DNA of 64,000 nucleotides from an uncultured Alistipes sp. (GTDB taxonomy: Bacteria > Bacteroidota > Bacteroidia > Bacteroidales > Rikenellaceae): positions 1 to 64,000 of the forward strand of contig CASDZP010000005.1 in NCBI GenBank assembly GCA_949285535.1, written 5' to 3'. Under the pieces are notes generated by a model. The model did not search any database, had not been told where the DNA came from, and was given only the letters and a program-made list of their open reading frames with translations. The stretch's first letter is position 1. Each line of letters opens with the position of its first letter. Shown piece after piece: positions 35,094 through 43,612 of the stretch. A program made the position numbers and the translations under genes.

Positions 35094-35996
35094 TTACTCT
35101 ACTCTCGCAAAGGTGCTTAACGGTAAGCGTCTGCCCGAAACGTCACTCAAATAAAGTTCGCCGTGAGTTATCTTGCGATCGGGGAAAAGCTGTGACAAAA
35201 GCGAGTGAGCGAGTAAAGACGAAAAACCCATGGAATAAAGATTCAATATCAAAAAGCCGTTTTCTGCCAACAACTCTTTTACGTCCAGCATAAGCGGGTA
35301 TATATCCTGTTCAAGCACCCATTTCTCCCCTTCCGCGCCTCTTCCGTACGCAGGCGGATCAAGTATTATACCGTTATATTTTCGCCCTCTCCTGACCTCT
35401 TTTTTGACGAATTTGCGGGCATCCTCCACAATCCAGCGTATGCCGTCCAGTCCGCTGCTCTCCATGTTGCGGCGTGCCCATGTTACAACCTGCTTAACGG
35501 AATCGACATGCGTAACCTGCGCTCCTGCCGCAGCCGCCGCAAGAGACGCCCCTCCCGTATAGGCGAAAAGATTGAGCATGAGTGGCGCAGGCGATGATTC
35601 GGACGACATGGCGCAAAGTCGGTCGTATATGTAACGCCAGTTAACCGCCTGTTCGGGGAAAATGCCCACATGTTTGAACGAGGTCATCGCCAACTGCATG
35701 TCGAGAGACATGTTTTTATAGCCGTACCGTATGTTCCAATTATCGGGCATACCTTTTGTTCGGTTCCACACCCCTCGCTCATCGCTACCCTTATCCTTTA
35801 TGAATCTGCTGTGAGACATTCGCTCCCACTCCTTGTCACTCAAACTTTTAGCCCAGATAGCCTGAGGTTCGGGACGTGAAAGCACATAACCGCCGAACTG
35901 TTCGAGTTTCATGTAGTCGCCAGAGTCGATAAGTCGGTAATCGGTAAAATCGTCAGGAGTGAGAAGTATCGGGGTTATGTTTACGCTCTTGTCCAT
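35094..35996 (-). CDS. Class I SAM-dependent RNA methyltransferase (RlmI/YccW-like)
   Basis: Cytoplasmic S-adenosylmethionine-dependent methyltransferase related to the RlmI/RlmK family, which modifies cytosine or guanine in 23S rRNA. The SAM-binding motif I reads LNLFAYTGGASLAAA (about residues 142-156). The acidic motif II is THVDSVKQ and the catalytic motif is ILDPPAYGRG. At 300 residues it lacks the N-terminal PUA domain of true RlmI; the first 110 residues form a different small domain. Target base is not known. The stop codon lies about 20 bases from the end of dispersed element copy 2. Confidence 0.84.
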   Translation of the reverse strand: MDKSVNITPILLTPDDFTDYRLIDSGDYMKLEQFGGYVLSRPEPQAIWAKSLSDKEWERMSHSRFIKDKGSDERGVWNRTKGMPDNWNIRYGYKNMSLDMQLAMTSFKHVGIFPEQAVNWRYIYDRLCAMSSESSPAPLMLNLFAYTGGASLAAAAAGAQVTHVDSVKQVVTWARRNMESSGLDGIRWIVEDARKFVKKEVRRGRKYNGIILDPPAYGRGAEGEKWVLEQDIYPLMLDVKELLAENGFLILNLYSMGFSSLLAHSLLSQLFPDRKITHGELYLSDVSGRRLPLSTFARVE

Positions 35997-36181
35997 AAGT
36001 CGGTTATTTTGGATAGTGGTTTCTGTTTATGCGGATTAGATATGTATGTTCGGTATTTCTGTTTTATGATTTACCCGACATATACATTCCGATTATGCGT
36101 TAAATTGCAGGTAAATCGTGAATAGTAAAACGTTTGTACTATTCATTACTTTTATATAATACGTACAGTATATTTTCGGTA
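35997..36181. other. AT-rich spacer with a small inverted repeat
   Basis: Spacer between two minus-strand genes. TGAATAGTA (36119-36127) and TACTATTCA (36137-36145) form a 9-bp inverted repeat around AAACGTTTG; it could be an operator or a weak terminator. No gene is seen. Confidence 0.4.
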
Positions 36182-38023
36182 TTACTGATTTTGTCGGCGG
36201 ATATCTCTTTTACCCTCGTATATGACGCTCATACGGCATTGACGGCAATCGAATTCGAGTCGGAAAACGTTATCGTTGTTTATCAGCCTCAACGAGCCTC
36301 CACGTCCTCCCTCTTTTAGGCAGATACCAAGTTCTCGTCTTATGCAGTATCCCGTATTCATCGCCTCTATACCTATAAAATCACGGCGTAACTCAACACC
36401 GTCCTCAACCTCTTCGAGACCGCACTCCGCATAGAAACGGCGGGCATATTTATTGACAACATTAAGGTGATAGTCGCCTTTGCCTTCGAGCATGCGTACG
36501 GGTTTGAGCGGCGAGGCTTCGACTCTACGGTAATCGGCAATTATTTTCCTTTCGAGAAGTTCAAGAAGTTCACGCCTCAACGCGTTGACAGCGGAAGCGG
36601 GCATAAAAGGAACATCTCCGATGACCTCGACACGTTCTACGCGGAAAGGAGAGCCGCCGCTCTTACGCATCTGAGAGACAAAGAGGGAATACGCACGTTC
36701 GGGATTCTCCGCCACGGGATAATCGGAAACGTCTTTAACAACGGTAACTTTTGAGCGGGTGTCTCCGAGACTTATCTCCAACTTGTCTCCGTCGAAACGC
36801 GCCTCTGCATCAACGGGTAATACACGTGTTACCGCCGCCGATTTGAGCATATCAGTAAAACGTTTGTCGAGGTTGCGATATACGACAGCTCCTTTGAAAA
36901 GCCCCTCCGTAGAGCGGGGATATATGCGGTCACCCTCCGCACGGTTGACATTGGTTCCCGTGGTGACACCCTCACGGGTGACAAAACAGAGACCGTCTCC
37001 AGGAGTGAGAGGCTCATGTGCCCCTTCGAGTGTAAAAAAGGTGTCGTTGACGCTTTTGACCACACCGATACGCCTGCCGACAGCCTTGGCAGTAGAGAAA
37101 GAGGCGACATCGGGGCGTTTGCCCATAAGGTAATATTCCGTAAACCCTCTGGTGAATGTACGGCTGGGGTCGGGAGTGAAAGAGACCTCCGAAACGCCGT
37201 GTGAAGCTCTCACAAAACCCTCTCTCGACTTTATCGCCTCATCGAGACGCTGTCGCAGGAACGAGACGCTGTTTTTTATGTACGCCATGTCTTTGAGGCG
37301 TCCCTCTATCTTGAAAGAGGTGACACCCGCGTCTATAAGCATGTCGAGACGGTCGGCGAGCGATAGGTCATTGACGGAGAGCAGGTGGCTGTTGCGTACC
37401 ATTATCCTGCCGTCGGAGTCCGTGAGGTCGAATTTGGAGCGACACGGCTGTGAGCAGACGCCCCTGTTACCGCTTCGCCCGCTGACGATATGGCTCATAT
37501 AGCATTGCCCGCTGTTACATACGCAGATTGCGCCGTGAACAAAGCATTCGAGATCAACACCCGATGCCGCACGCACCGCACGTATGTCGTCTATCGAAAA
37601 ACCTCGTTCGAGAATGACTCTCTTGAAACCGCACGCCTCGAACAGTCGCACTCTCTCTGGGGTGAGAGCCGCCGTCTGTGTGGAGGCGTGCATCTCGAAC
37701 GGGGGCAGTTTCATCATGGCAAAAGCCATGTCCTGCACGATAAGGGCATCGACACCCGCCTCCCACAACTCGTGCGCCATTCGTTCCGCCTCCGCCAGCT
37801 CATCGTCGAAGAGTATGGTATTCATGGCGGCATATACCTTCACACCGAAGATATGGGCGTAACGGCAGAGTCGCCCTATCTCCTCGGCGGAGACGGAGGC
37901 GGCGGCACGGGCTCCAAACGACGGCGCGCCTATATAGACTGCGTCTGCGCCGCAATCAATGGCGCACTTGCCGTGGTCGAAGTCACGCGCTGGAGCGAGC
38001 AGTTCAAGAGAGACGGGGCGCAT
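36182..38023 (-). CDS. U32-family protein (RlhA/TrhP-like hydroxylation factor)
   Basis: Large two-part member of the U32 family, once annotated as collagenase-like peptidases. Some members (RlhA, TrhP) are now known to hydroxylate cytidine in 23S rRNA or uridine in tRNA. The TIM-barrel-like N-terminal half contains LLAPARDFDHGKCAIDCGADAVY-like sequence and the family signature ECFVHGAICVCNSGQCYMS, followed by GNRGVCSQPCR. Four cysteines in this block could hold an iron-sulfur cluster. The C-terminal half (residues 330-613) ends in another cysteine-containing segment, FDCRQCRMSVIY. Length of 613 suits the longer RlhA-type branch. It lies 7 bases after rdgB. Confidence 0.87.
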   Translation of the reverse strand: MRPVSLELLAPARDFDHGKCAIDCGADAVYIGAPSFGARAAASVSAEEIGRLCRYAHIFGVKVYAAMNTILFDDELAEAERMAHELWEAGVDALIVQDMAFAMMKLPPFEMHASTQTAALTPERVRLFEACGFKRVILERGFSIDDIRAVRAASGVDLECFVHGAICVCNSGQCYMSHIVSGRSGNRGVCSQPCRSKFDLTDSDGRIMVRNSHLLSVNDLSLADRLDMLIDAGVTSFKIEGRLKDMAYIKNSVSFLRQRLDEAIKSREGFVRASHGVSEVSFTPDPSRTFTRGFTEYYLMGKRPDVASFSTAKAVGRRIGVVKSVNDTFFTLEGAHEPLTPGDGLCFVTREGVTTGTNVNRAEGDRIYPRSTEGLFKGAVVYRNLDKRFTDMLKSAAVTRVLPVDAEARFDGDKLEISLGDTRSKVTVVKDVSDYPVAENPERAYSLFVSQMRKSGGSPFRVERVEVIGDVPFMPASAVNALRRELLELLERKIIADYRRVEASPLKPVRMLEGKGDYHLNVVNKYARRFYAECGLEEVEDGVELRRDFIGIEAMNTGYCIRRELGICLKEGGRGGSLRLINNDNVFRLEFDCRQCRMSVIYEGKRDIRRQNQ

Positions 38024-38029
38024 GGCGGA

Positions 38030-38611
38030 TTATTTTTCCACGTTGTTGAGGAACGAAACGAGAGCCGCTACGGCACGACCTCTGTGCGATATGGCGTTTT
38101 TGCTCTGGGCATCCATTTCGGCAAAGGTGATGTCGTAACCTTCGGGAACGAATACGGGGTCATATCCGAAACCGCCCTCTCCGTGTCTCTCGGTGGTTAT
38201 TCTACCCTCGACAACACCCTCGAACTGATGTTCCGTACCGTTCCATATAAGGGTTATGACGGTGCGGAAACGGGCGCGTCTGTCGCTCTCGCCCTCAAGG
38301 TTTTTGAGCAACAGGGCTATGTTGTCGTCATTGCGTTTTGCCTCTCCCGCATATCGTGCCGAATGTACGCCGGGCGCGCCGCCGAGAGCATAGACCTCCA
38401 GTCCCGTATCGTCGGCGAAGCAATTGACGCCGAGACGTTCGTGTATGTAGAGCGCCTTTTGGCGTGAGTTACCCTCTATCGTGTCGGATGTTTCGGGTAT
38501 ATCCTCGGTTATGCCGCATTCGGCAGGTGTGGTCAGCTCTATGTCGGTAAGCATCTGCTGTACCTCTCTGAGCTTATTGGGATTATTGGTGGCAAAAACG
38601 GTCTTTTTCAT
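38030..38611 (-). CDS. rdgB: XTP/dITP diphosphatase
   Basis: House-cleaning pyrophosphatase that removes deaminated purine nucleotides (XTP, dITP) before they enter DNA or RNA. The N-terminus carries FATNNPNKLREV and the central region FADDTGLEV and GVHSARYAG. The C-terminal SHRGRA motif is also present, so every main HAM1 motif is intact. The length of 193 residues is standard. It is transcribed with the U32 gene, 7 bases apart, downstream of uvrC. Confidence 0.94.
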   Translation of the reverse strand: MKKTVFATNNPNKLREVQQMLTDIELTTPAECGITEDIPETSDTIEGNSRQKALYIHERLGVNCFADDTGLEVYALGGAPGVHSARYAGEAKRNDDNIALLLKNLEGESDRRARFRTVITLIWNGTEHQFEGVVEGRITTERHGEGGFGYDPVFVPEGYDITFAEMDAQSKNAISHRGRAVAALVSFLNNVEK

Positions 38612-38665
38612 ATTCTAAATCGTTTTATGTCTGAATTAACGTGATTTTTCTCTCGTAAAAAGAGA

Positions 38666-40486
38666 TTATTTTATCTCCGAGAGGTAGTTTATCAGGATAC
38701 GGCCTCTCGCCGTACCTATCGTGTCGAAAATCTCCTCCTGCGACGCCTCTTTTATCCCTTTGAGGCTCTTGAATCGTTTAAGCAGCTTTTCGATACTGCT
38801 TTTACCGATTGATGGTATATCTTCGAGTTTGCTTTTTATCTGTCCTGCCGACCTCTTGTTGCGGTGGAACGTGATACCGAAACGGTGAGCCTCGTCCCTT
38901 ATGTGCATCAGCACCTTCAATGTCTCGCCGCTCTTGTCGAGGTAGAGGGGCGTGCTGTCGTTCGGATAGAATATCTCTTCGAGTCGTTTCGCCAAACCGA
39001 CAATCTCTACTTTGTCGGCGATACCGAGCTGTCGCAATACCCCGTAGGCAGACGAGAGCTGTCCTTTACCGCCGTCAACCACTATCAGGTCGGGAAGAGG
39101 CGTACCCTCCTCAAGCATACGACCGTAACGGCGTGTGAGCGTCTCCGCCATGGAGGCGAAGTCGTCTATGCCGACAACGCTTTTTATGTTGAAATGACGA
39201 TAGTCTTTCTTGCTCGGACGGCCGTCCCTGAAAACCACGCATGACGAAACGGGATAGGTGCCCTGAAGATTGGAGTTATCGAAACACTCTATCACACGGG
39301 GCTGTTTTTTGAGATTAAGCTCCCGTTTCATCGTCTCCATAAGCCTTTCGGTATGCTTGGCGGGATTGGTTCGCTCCATTTGTTTGAGGCGTTCAAAGCG
39401 GTAGAGACGGCAGTTGCGCTCCGAAAGCGTGAGCAGTTTGAATTTGTCGCCCCTGACGGGCACGATGAACCTGTGACCCGCGAACTCGCCTTCGGGAGGC
39501 ATAACAGGAACTAAAACCTCTCTCGAAAGGGTCACGGAGAGTTTTTCGCAAATGCGCTCTATGGCGAACGACAGCACCGTATCGAGCTCCTCCTCGATGG
39601 CGAGCTTCATCTCTATCGTATATGAGTTGATGATTGCGCCGCCGACCACGTGCATGTAGTTGCAGTATGCGGTGTATCCGTCGATTATGGGATAGAAGAC
39701 ATCCATGTCTCCCGCCGTGGCGGAGACGATGACCGATTTGCTTCGGTAGTTTTCGAGTCGATCGAGACGGTCTTTGATATGCGCCGCCTCCTCAAAGCGG
39801 AGAGCCTCCGACTCACGGTTCATAAGACCGATAAGATAATCTTCAGCCTCTTTGAGGTTGCCTCGAAGCACCTGCATCGCCATTCTGACGCTCTCGACAT
39901 ACTCCTGTTGAGATATGCGTCCCACGCATGGAGCCTTGCAGTTGCCGATGTGATATTCCAGACAAAGGTCGAACTTGCCCGCCGCCACTTTTTCGGGAGT
40001 GAGCGCGAGGTGGCAGGTTCTTATCATGTAGAGCTTGCGCACCAGGTCGAGCATGTTCTTCTGCACGGAGACGGAGGCGTATGGACCGAAATAGGTCGCG
40101 GCACCGTGCTCCACGCGTCTTGTCTGTATGATTCTCGGATAGGGGTCGCGGGTAACCGCAATCCACGGATAGGTCTTGTCGTCCTTTAGAAGTATGTTAT
40201 ACTTTGGGCGGAGCGACTTTATCATGTTGTTCTCAAGCAACAGGGCGTCCGCCTCGCTCTCGACAACGGTGTGCATTATCGAGTCGATGTTGCGGACAAG
40301 CGCCCTGACCTTGTTGTTATGGTCCGCCCGAGAGACAAAATAGGAGGAGACGCGCTTCTTGAGATTCTTCGCCTTGCCCACATAGATGACAACGCCTTCG
40401 TCATTCAAGAAACGGTACACGCCCGGCATGTCGGGGAGCAGCGAAACCTGCTCTTTCAATCTCTCCGTCCTCTCCTTGTCACTCAT
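38666..40486 (-). CDS. uvrC: Excinuclease ABC subunit C
   Basis: Nucleotide excision repair endonuclease that incises on both sides of a lesion in the UvrABC system. The N-terminal GIY-YIG domain shows PGVYRFL and IYVGKAKNLKKR (residues 20-47). A UVR motif follows around residue 205 (LIGLMNRESEALRFEEAA). The RNase H-like domain has ECFDNSNLQGT and VVDGGKGQL, and the C-terminal helix-hairpin-helix ends the protein (IPSIGKSSIEKLLKRF). Length of 606 is normal. The start codon lies 4 bases after the stop of the M23 lipoprotein gene, so these are co-transcribed. Confidence 0.96.
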   Translation of the reverse strand: MSDKERTERLKEQVSLLPDMPGVYRFLNDEGVVIYVGKAKNLKKRVSSYFVSRADHNNKVRALVRNIDSIMHTVVESEADALLLENNMIKSLRPKYNILLKDDKTYPWIAVTRDPYPRIIQTRRVEHGAATYFGPYASVSVQKNMLDLVRKLYMIRTCHLALTPEKVAAGKFDLCLEYHIGNCKAPCVGRISQQEYVESVRMAMQVLRGNLKEAEDYLIGLMNRESEALRFEEAAHIKDRLDRLENYRSKSVIVSATAGDMDVFYPIIDGYTAYCNYMHVVGGAIINSYTIEMKLAIEEELDTVLSFAIERICEKLSVTLSREVLVPVMPPEGEFAGHRFIVPVRGDKFKLLTLSERNCRLYRFERLKQMERTNPAKHTERLMETMKRELNLKKQPRVIECFDNSNLQGTYPVSSCVVFRDGRPSKKDYRHFNIKSVVGIDDFASMAETLTRRYGRMLEEGTPLPDLIVVDGGKGQLSSAYGVLRQLGIADKVEIVGLAKRLEEIFYPNDSTPLYLDKSGETLKVLMHIRDEAHRFGITFHRNKRSAGQIKSKLEDIPSIGKSSIEKLLKRFKSLKGIKEASQEEIFDTIGTARGRILINYLSEIK

Positions 40487-40489
40487 CGT

Positions 40490-41563
40490 TTATCTCACGC
40501 GGAGCTGCTGACCCGCGTATATGGTGTTCGACCTGAGCCCGTTGAGACTCTTCAGTCTGTCCACGGTGGTACCGTATCGGCGTGCAAGTCCGTAGAGCGT
40601 GTCACCCCTTACAACCTTGATTGTCTTTCTTCCTGAAGAAGAAGAGCCTGTCGAAGAGGAACCGACCTTGTTACTCTGGCTCGTTCCTGTTGAGGGAGCG
40701 CTTACCGCCGCCTCGTCATTGGTTTCGGGCACCTCCGAGAGTGTGGCGAGCGGTCTCGACGAAGCCGAAACGACACCGTTGCGTTTATAGAGATATAAGC
40801 CTCCGCTTTTCAGCTTGTTGTTCTTTACGTCTATCAGCAGATTGGGGTTGAAACATTGTCCGAGAACCCTTGTCTCGAAGTGGACATGTTCGGTGGTAGC
40901 CCTTCCCGTGCGTCCCACCTTGGCGATTACGTCACCCGCCTTTACCTTGTCACCAGAACGCACCGTATTACGGGCGTTATGCGAATAGACGGTCTCAAGA
41001 CCGTTGTAATGGCGAATAACCACCACGTTACCGTAACTGCTGTACGCCTTGGACATCCTAACAACGCCGTCGAAAGCCGCATAGACATTACTCAAAGGCA
41101 ACGCCTTCAAATCGACACCCGTGTGCATTCGGCCGCTTCTCATGCCGTAGTCGGATATGAACCAGCCGTCGCACGGATAGTGGAATCCTTTTGCCATCTC
41201 GTCAAGGTCATAGTAGAGATAGCTTTTATCCTTGAACGGGTCATAGTAAGAAAACTTGACGTGCTGTGTCTCCACATCCTTGAACGAGAACATGGCGGGG
41301 TCGGGTTTACTGTCTGCCATGTTATTGTCGCGGTCTATCCTGTTATAGACATCGCTCTTCTCGGCGTCATCGGCTCTCGTGCTCCACGAGCGTCCGTCGC
41401 CGTCGCTCTTGTCGTCGCCGCTTATCGGGCGGGTCGTTATCTGTTCCGCCTCGACTATTCCCGTGCCATATTCGGGATAATATGCCGTTATTCTGCTTTT
41501 CTTGAATGCGGAGCACCCCGAAAGCAGAACAACGGCTGAAATCATTATTAAAGGTGTTCGCAT
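40490..41563 (-). CDS. M23 peptidase/LysM lipoprotein
   Basis: Envelope lipoprotein for peptidoglycan remodelling or its control. The signal peptide ends in LLSGCSA (lipobox Cys16). An M23 (LytM) domain spans about residues 130-240, with the zinc-binding motifs HTGVD and HVHFE both intact, so it could be an active endopeptidase. A Ser/Gly-rich linker (residues 285-310) leads to one LysM domain at the C-terminus (VVRGDTLYGLARRYGTT...IYAGQQLRV). It shares one base with the preceding trxB stop (41563) and is 4 bases upstream of uvrC. Confidence 0.9.
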   Translation of the reverse strand: MRTPLIMISAVVLLSGCSAFKKSRITAYYPEYGTGIVEAEQITTRPISGDDKSDGDGRSWSTRADDAEKSDVYNRIDRDNNMADSKPDPAMFSFKDVETQHVKFSYYDPFKDKSYLYYDLDEMAKGFHYPCDGWFISDYGMRSGRMHTGVDLKALPLSNVYAAFDGVVRMSKAYSSYGNVVVIRHYNGLETVYSHNARNTVRSGDKVKAGDVIAKVGRTGRATTEHVHFETRVLGQCFNPNLLIDVKNNKLKSGGLYLYKRNGVVSASSRPLATLSEVPETNDEAAVSAPSTGTSQSNKVGSSSTGSSSSGRKTIKVVRGDTLYGLARRYGTTVDRLKSLNGLRSNTIYAGQQLRVR

Positions 41564-42495
41564 TATTCCATGCCGTTAAGGAAGCGTTCCGCATCCAACG
41601 CCGCGATGCATCCCGAGCCTGCGGCGGTGATGGCCTGACGATAGTGAGGGTCTTTCACGTCGCCTGCGGCAAAGACGCCTTTGATGTTTGTCTTTGATGT
41701 TCCGGGTTCAACTTTGATATATCCTTCGCTGTCGAGCTCTATCTGACCGCCGAACACTTTGGTGTTGGGGGTATGACCGATTGCGAGGAAGAAGCCGTCG
41801 ATTGCGATGGTTCTCTCGCTGCCGTCGTTGCCGACAAGCAGTGCGCCCGTCACGCCGTTGTCATCGCCGAGCACCTCTTTGGTGTTATGTTCGAAAATAA
41901 CCTCGATGTTGGGAGTGTTGAACACACGGTCCTGCATAGCCTTAGAGGCTCTGAGATAGTTTTTGCGCACAATCATATAGACCTTGCGGCAGAGAGAGGC
42001 AAGATAGGTAGCCTCCTCGCATGCGGTATCGCCACCGCCGACGACAGCCACGTCTTTTTTGCGATAGAAGAAACCGTCGCAAGTGGCGCATGCCGATACA
42101 CCCATGCCTCTGAACTTCATCTCAGATTCGAGACCGAGATAGCGTGCTGTGGCACCCGTGGCAATGATTACCGCGTCAGCCTCAACCGTGTGGGTGTCCT
42201 CTATCACAACCTTGAACGGACGAGCCGAGAAGTCGCATGAGGTCACGATGCCCGTACGGATTGATGTTCCAAGACGCTCCGCCTGTTTTCTGAGGTCCTC
42301 CATGAGAGCGGGACCGGTCGTTCCCTCGGGATAGCCGGGGAAGTTCTCAATCTCCGTGGTGGTGGTAAGCTGACCGCCCGGTTCGAGACCCTGATAGAGC
42401 ACGGGAGAGAGATTCGCGCGAGAAGCGTATATGGCGGCGGTGTAACCTGCGGGACCGCTACCGATAATCAATATTCTTACTTTCTCTGTTGTCAT
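41563..42495 (-). CDS. trxB: Thioredoxin-disulfide reductase
   Basis: Cytoplasmic FAD enzyme that passes electrons from NADPH to thioredoxin. The FAD-binding motif GSGPAGYTAAIYA is at residues 12-24, the redox-active CATCD is Cys136/Cys139, and the NADPH-binding GGGDTACEEA and the C-terminal FAD motif VFAAGDVKD are present. The length of 310 residues is usual. It overlaps the M23 gene by one base and lies 43 bases downstream of asd. Confidence 0.96.
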   Translation of the reverse strand: MTTEKVRILIIGSGPAGYTAAIYASRANLSPVLYQGLEPGGQLTTTTEIENFPGYPEGTTGPALMEDLRKQAERLGTSIRTGIVTSCDFSARPFKVVIEDTHTVEADAVIIATGATARYLGLESEMKFRGMGVSACATCDGFFYRKKDVAVVGGGDTACEEATYLASLCRKVYMIVRKNYLRASKAMQDRVFNTPNIEVIFEHNTKEVLGDDNGVTGALLVGNDGSERTIAIDGFFLAIGHTPNTKVFGGQIELDSEGYIKVEPGTSKTNIKGVFAAGDVKDPHYRQAITAAGSGCIAALDAERFLNGME

Positions 42496-42538
42496 GGCTT
42501 TATGTTTTTAATTTCTGATTCGGGATAAAACTGAATCC

Positions 42539-43552
42539 TCAGGCTTTGAAAGCGCCCTGTTCTATGAGAGATTCGGCTATCTGCACCGCGTTGAGCGCTG
42601 CGCCTTTCTTTATCTGGTCGCTCACGCACCAGAACGTAAGACCGTTGGGATTCGACAAATCGCTTCTTATGCGTCCCACATAAACAGGCTCTTTACCCGC
42701 GATGTCGAGAGGCATGGGATACTCTTTCGCCTCGTTGTTCTCGATGACAACGATTCCTTTCGCGCTCTCGAACGCCTTGCGAGCCTCTTCGGGCGTCACG
42801 GGACGCTCCGTTTCGACCCATACGGCCTCTGAGTGCGCTCTCATGACGGGGACACGTACGCATGTGGCACTCACCTGAACATCAGAGTGCATGATTTTGC
42901 GTGTCTCGTTATACATCTTGAGCTCTTCTTTGGTATAGCCGTTGTCGGTGAATACATCGACATGAGGTATAAGGTTGAAGGCGAGCTGATGCGCAAACTT
43001 CTCGACCGTGGGTTTCTCACCCGCCACAATCTGACGATACTGGTTCTCAAGCTCCGCCATGGCAGCCGCTCCCGCACCGCTGGCAGCCTGATAGGTCGCC
43101 ACATGCACCCTCCTGATATGAGACACATCCTCTATCGCCTTGAGTGCGACAACCATCTGTATTGTAGTGCAGTTGGGGTTGGCAATGATACGGCGAGGCG
43201 CATTGAGCGCGTCCTTCGGGTTCACTTCGGGAACAACCAGAGGCACGTCGTCACACATTCTGAACGCGCTCGAGTTGTCTATCATTATCGCGCCATGCTT
43301 TGTTATCGTCTCGGCAAACTCTATTGATGTAGAGCCTCCCGCAGAGACAAAAGCGATGTCTATATCCTTGAAATCGTCGTTATGGCACAGCTCCTTGACC
43401 ACGTAATCCTTACCCTTGAAATGATAAGATGTGCCCGCACTTCTCTTCGAGCCGAAGAGCGAAAGTTCGGTTATTGGGAAATTGTGTTCGGCAAGCACTT
43501 TCAGAAACTCCTGCCCCACCGCGCCGCTGGCGCCGACAATTGCTACTCTCAT
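42539..43552 (-). CDS. asd: Aspartate-semialdehyde dehydrogenase
   Basis: NADPH-dependent enzyme at the branch point to lysine, diaminopimelate, threonine and methionine. The N-terminal Rossmann motif [12 protein letters not shown] (6-17) and the catalytic NPNCTTIQ (Cys128) are clear, along with the ligand-binding [10 protein letters not shown]. The 337-residue length fits the family. It feeds meso-diaminopimelate to the peptidoglycan pathway, matching the meso-DAP motif in MurE of this genome. It lies between trxB and the class A PBP gene on the minus strand. Confidence 0.96.
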   Translation of the reverse strand: MRVAIVGASGAVGQEFLKVLAEHNFPITELSLFGSKRSAGTSYHFKGKDYVVKELCHNDDFKDIDIAFVSAGGSTSIEFAETITKHGAIMIDNSSAFRMCDDVPLVVPEVNPKDALNAPRRIIANPNCTTIQMVVALKAIEDVSHIRRVHVATYQAASGAGAAAMAELENQYRQIVAGEKPTVEKFAHQLAFNLIPHVDVFTDNGYTKEELKMYNETRKIMHSDVQVSATCVRVPVMRAHSEAVWVETERPVTPEEARKAFESAKGIVVIENNEAKEYPMPLDIAGKEPVYVGRIRSDLSNPNGLTFWCVSDQIKKGAALNAVQIAESLIEQGAFKA

Positions 43553-43612
43553 TGTTATGTTGTTCTGTTTTTCGTTATTTTTTATCAGTTACAAACAGCT
43601 CTTTTCGCACCG

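Noticed and set aside
34885-35293. Short open frames over element copy 2
   Set aside because: They cross the palindrome, the element and the end of a convergent gene. Similar frames in the other copies are shifted by an insertion, so coding is unlikely.
37490-38467. A 325-residue open frame on the plus strand
   Set aside because: It is antisense to the U32 gene and rdgB, both well supported. It has no domain and is a shadow.
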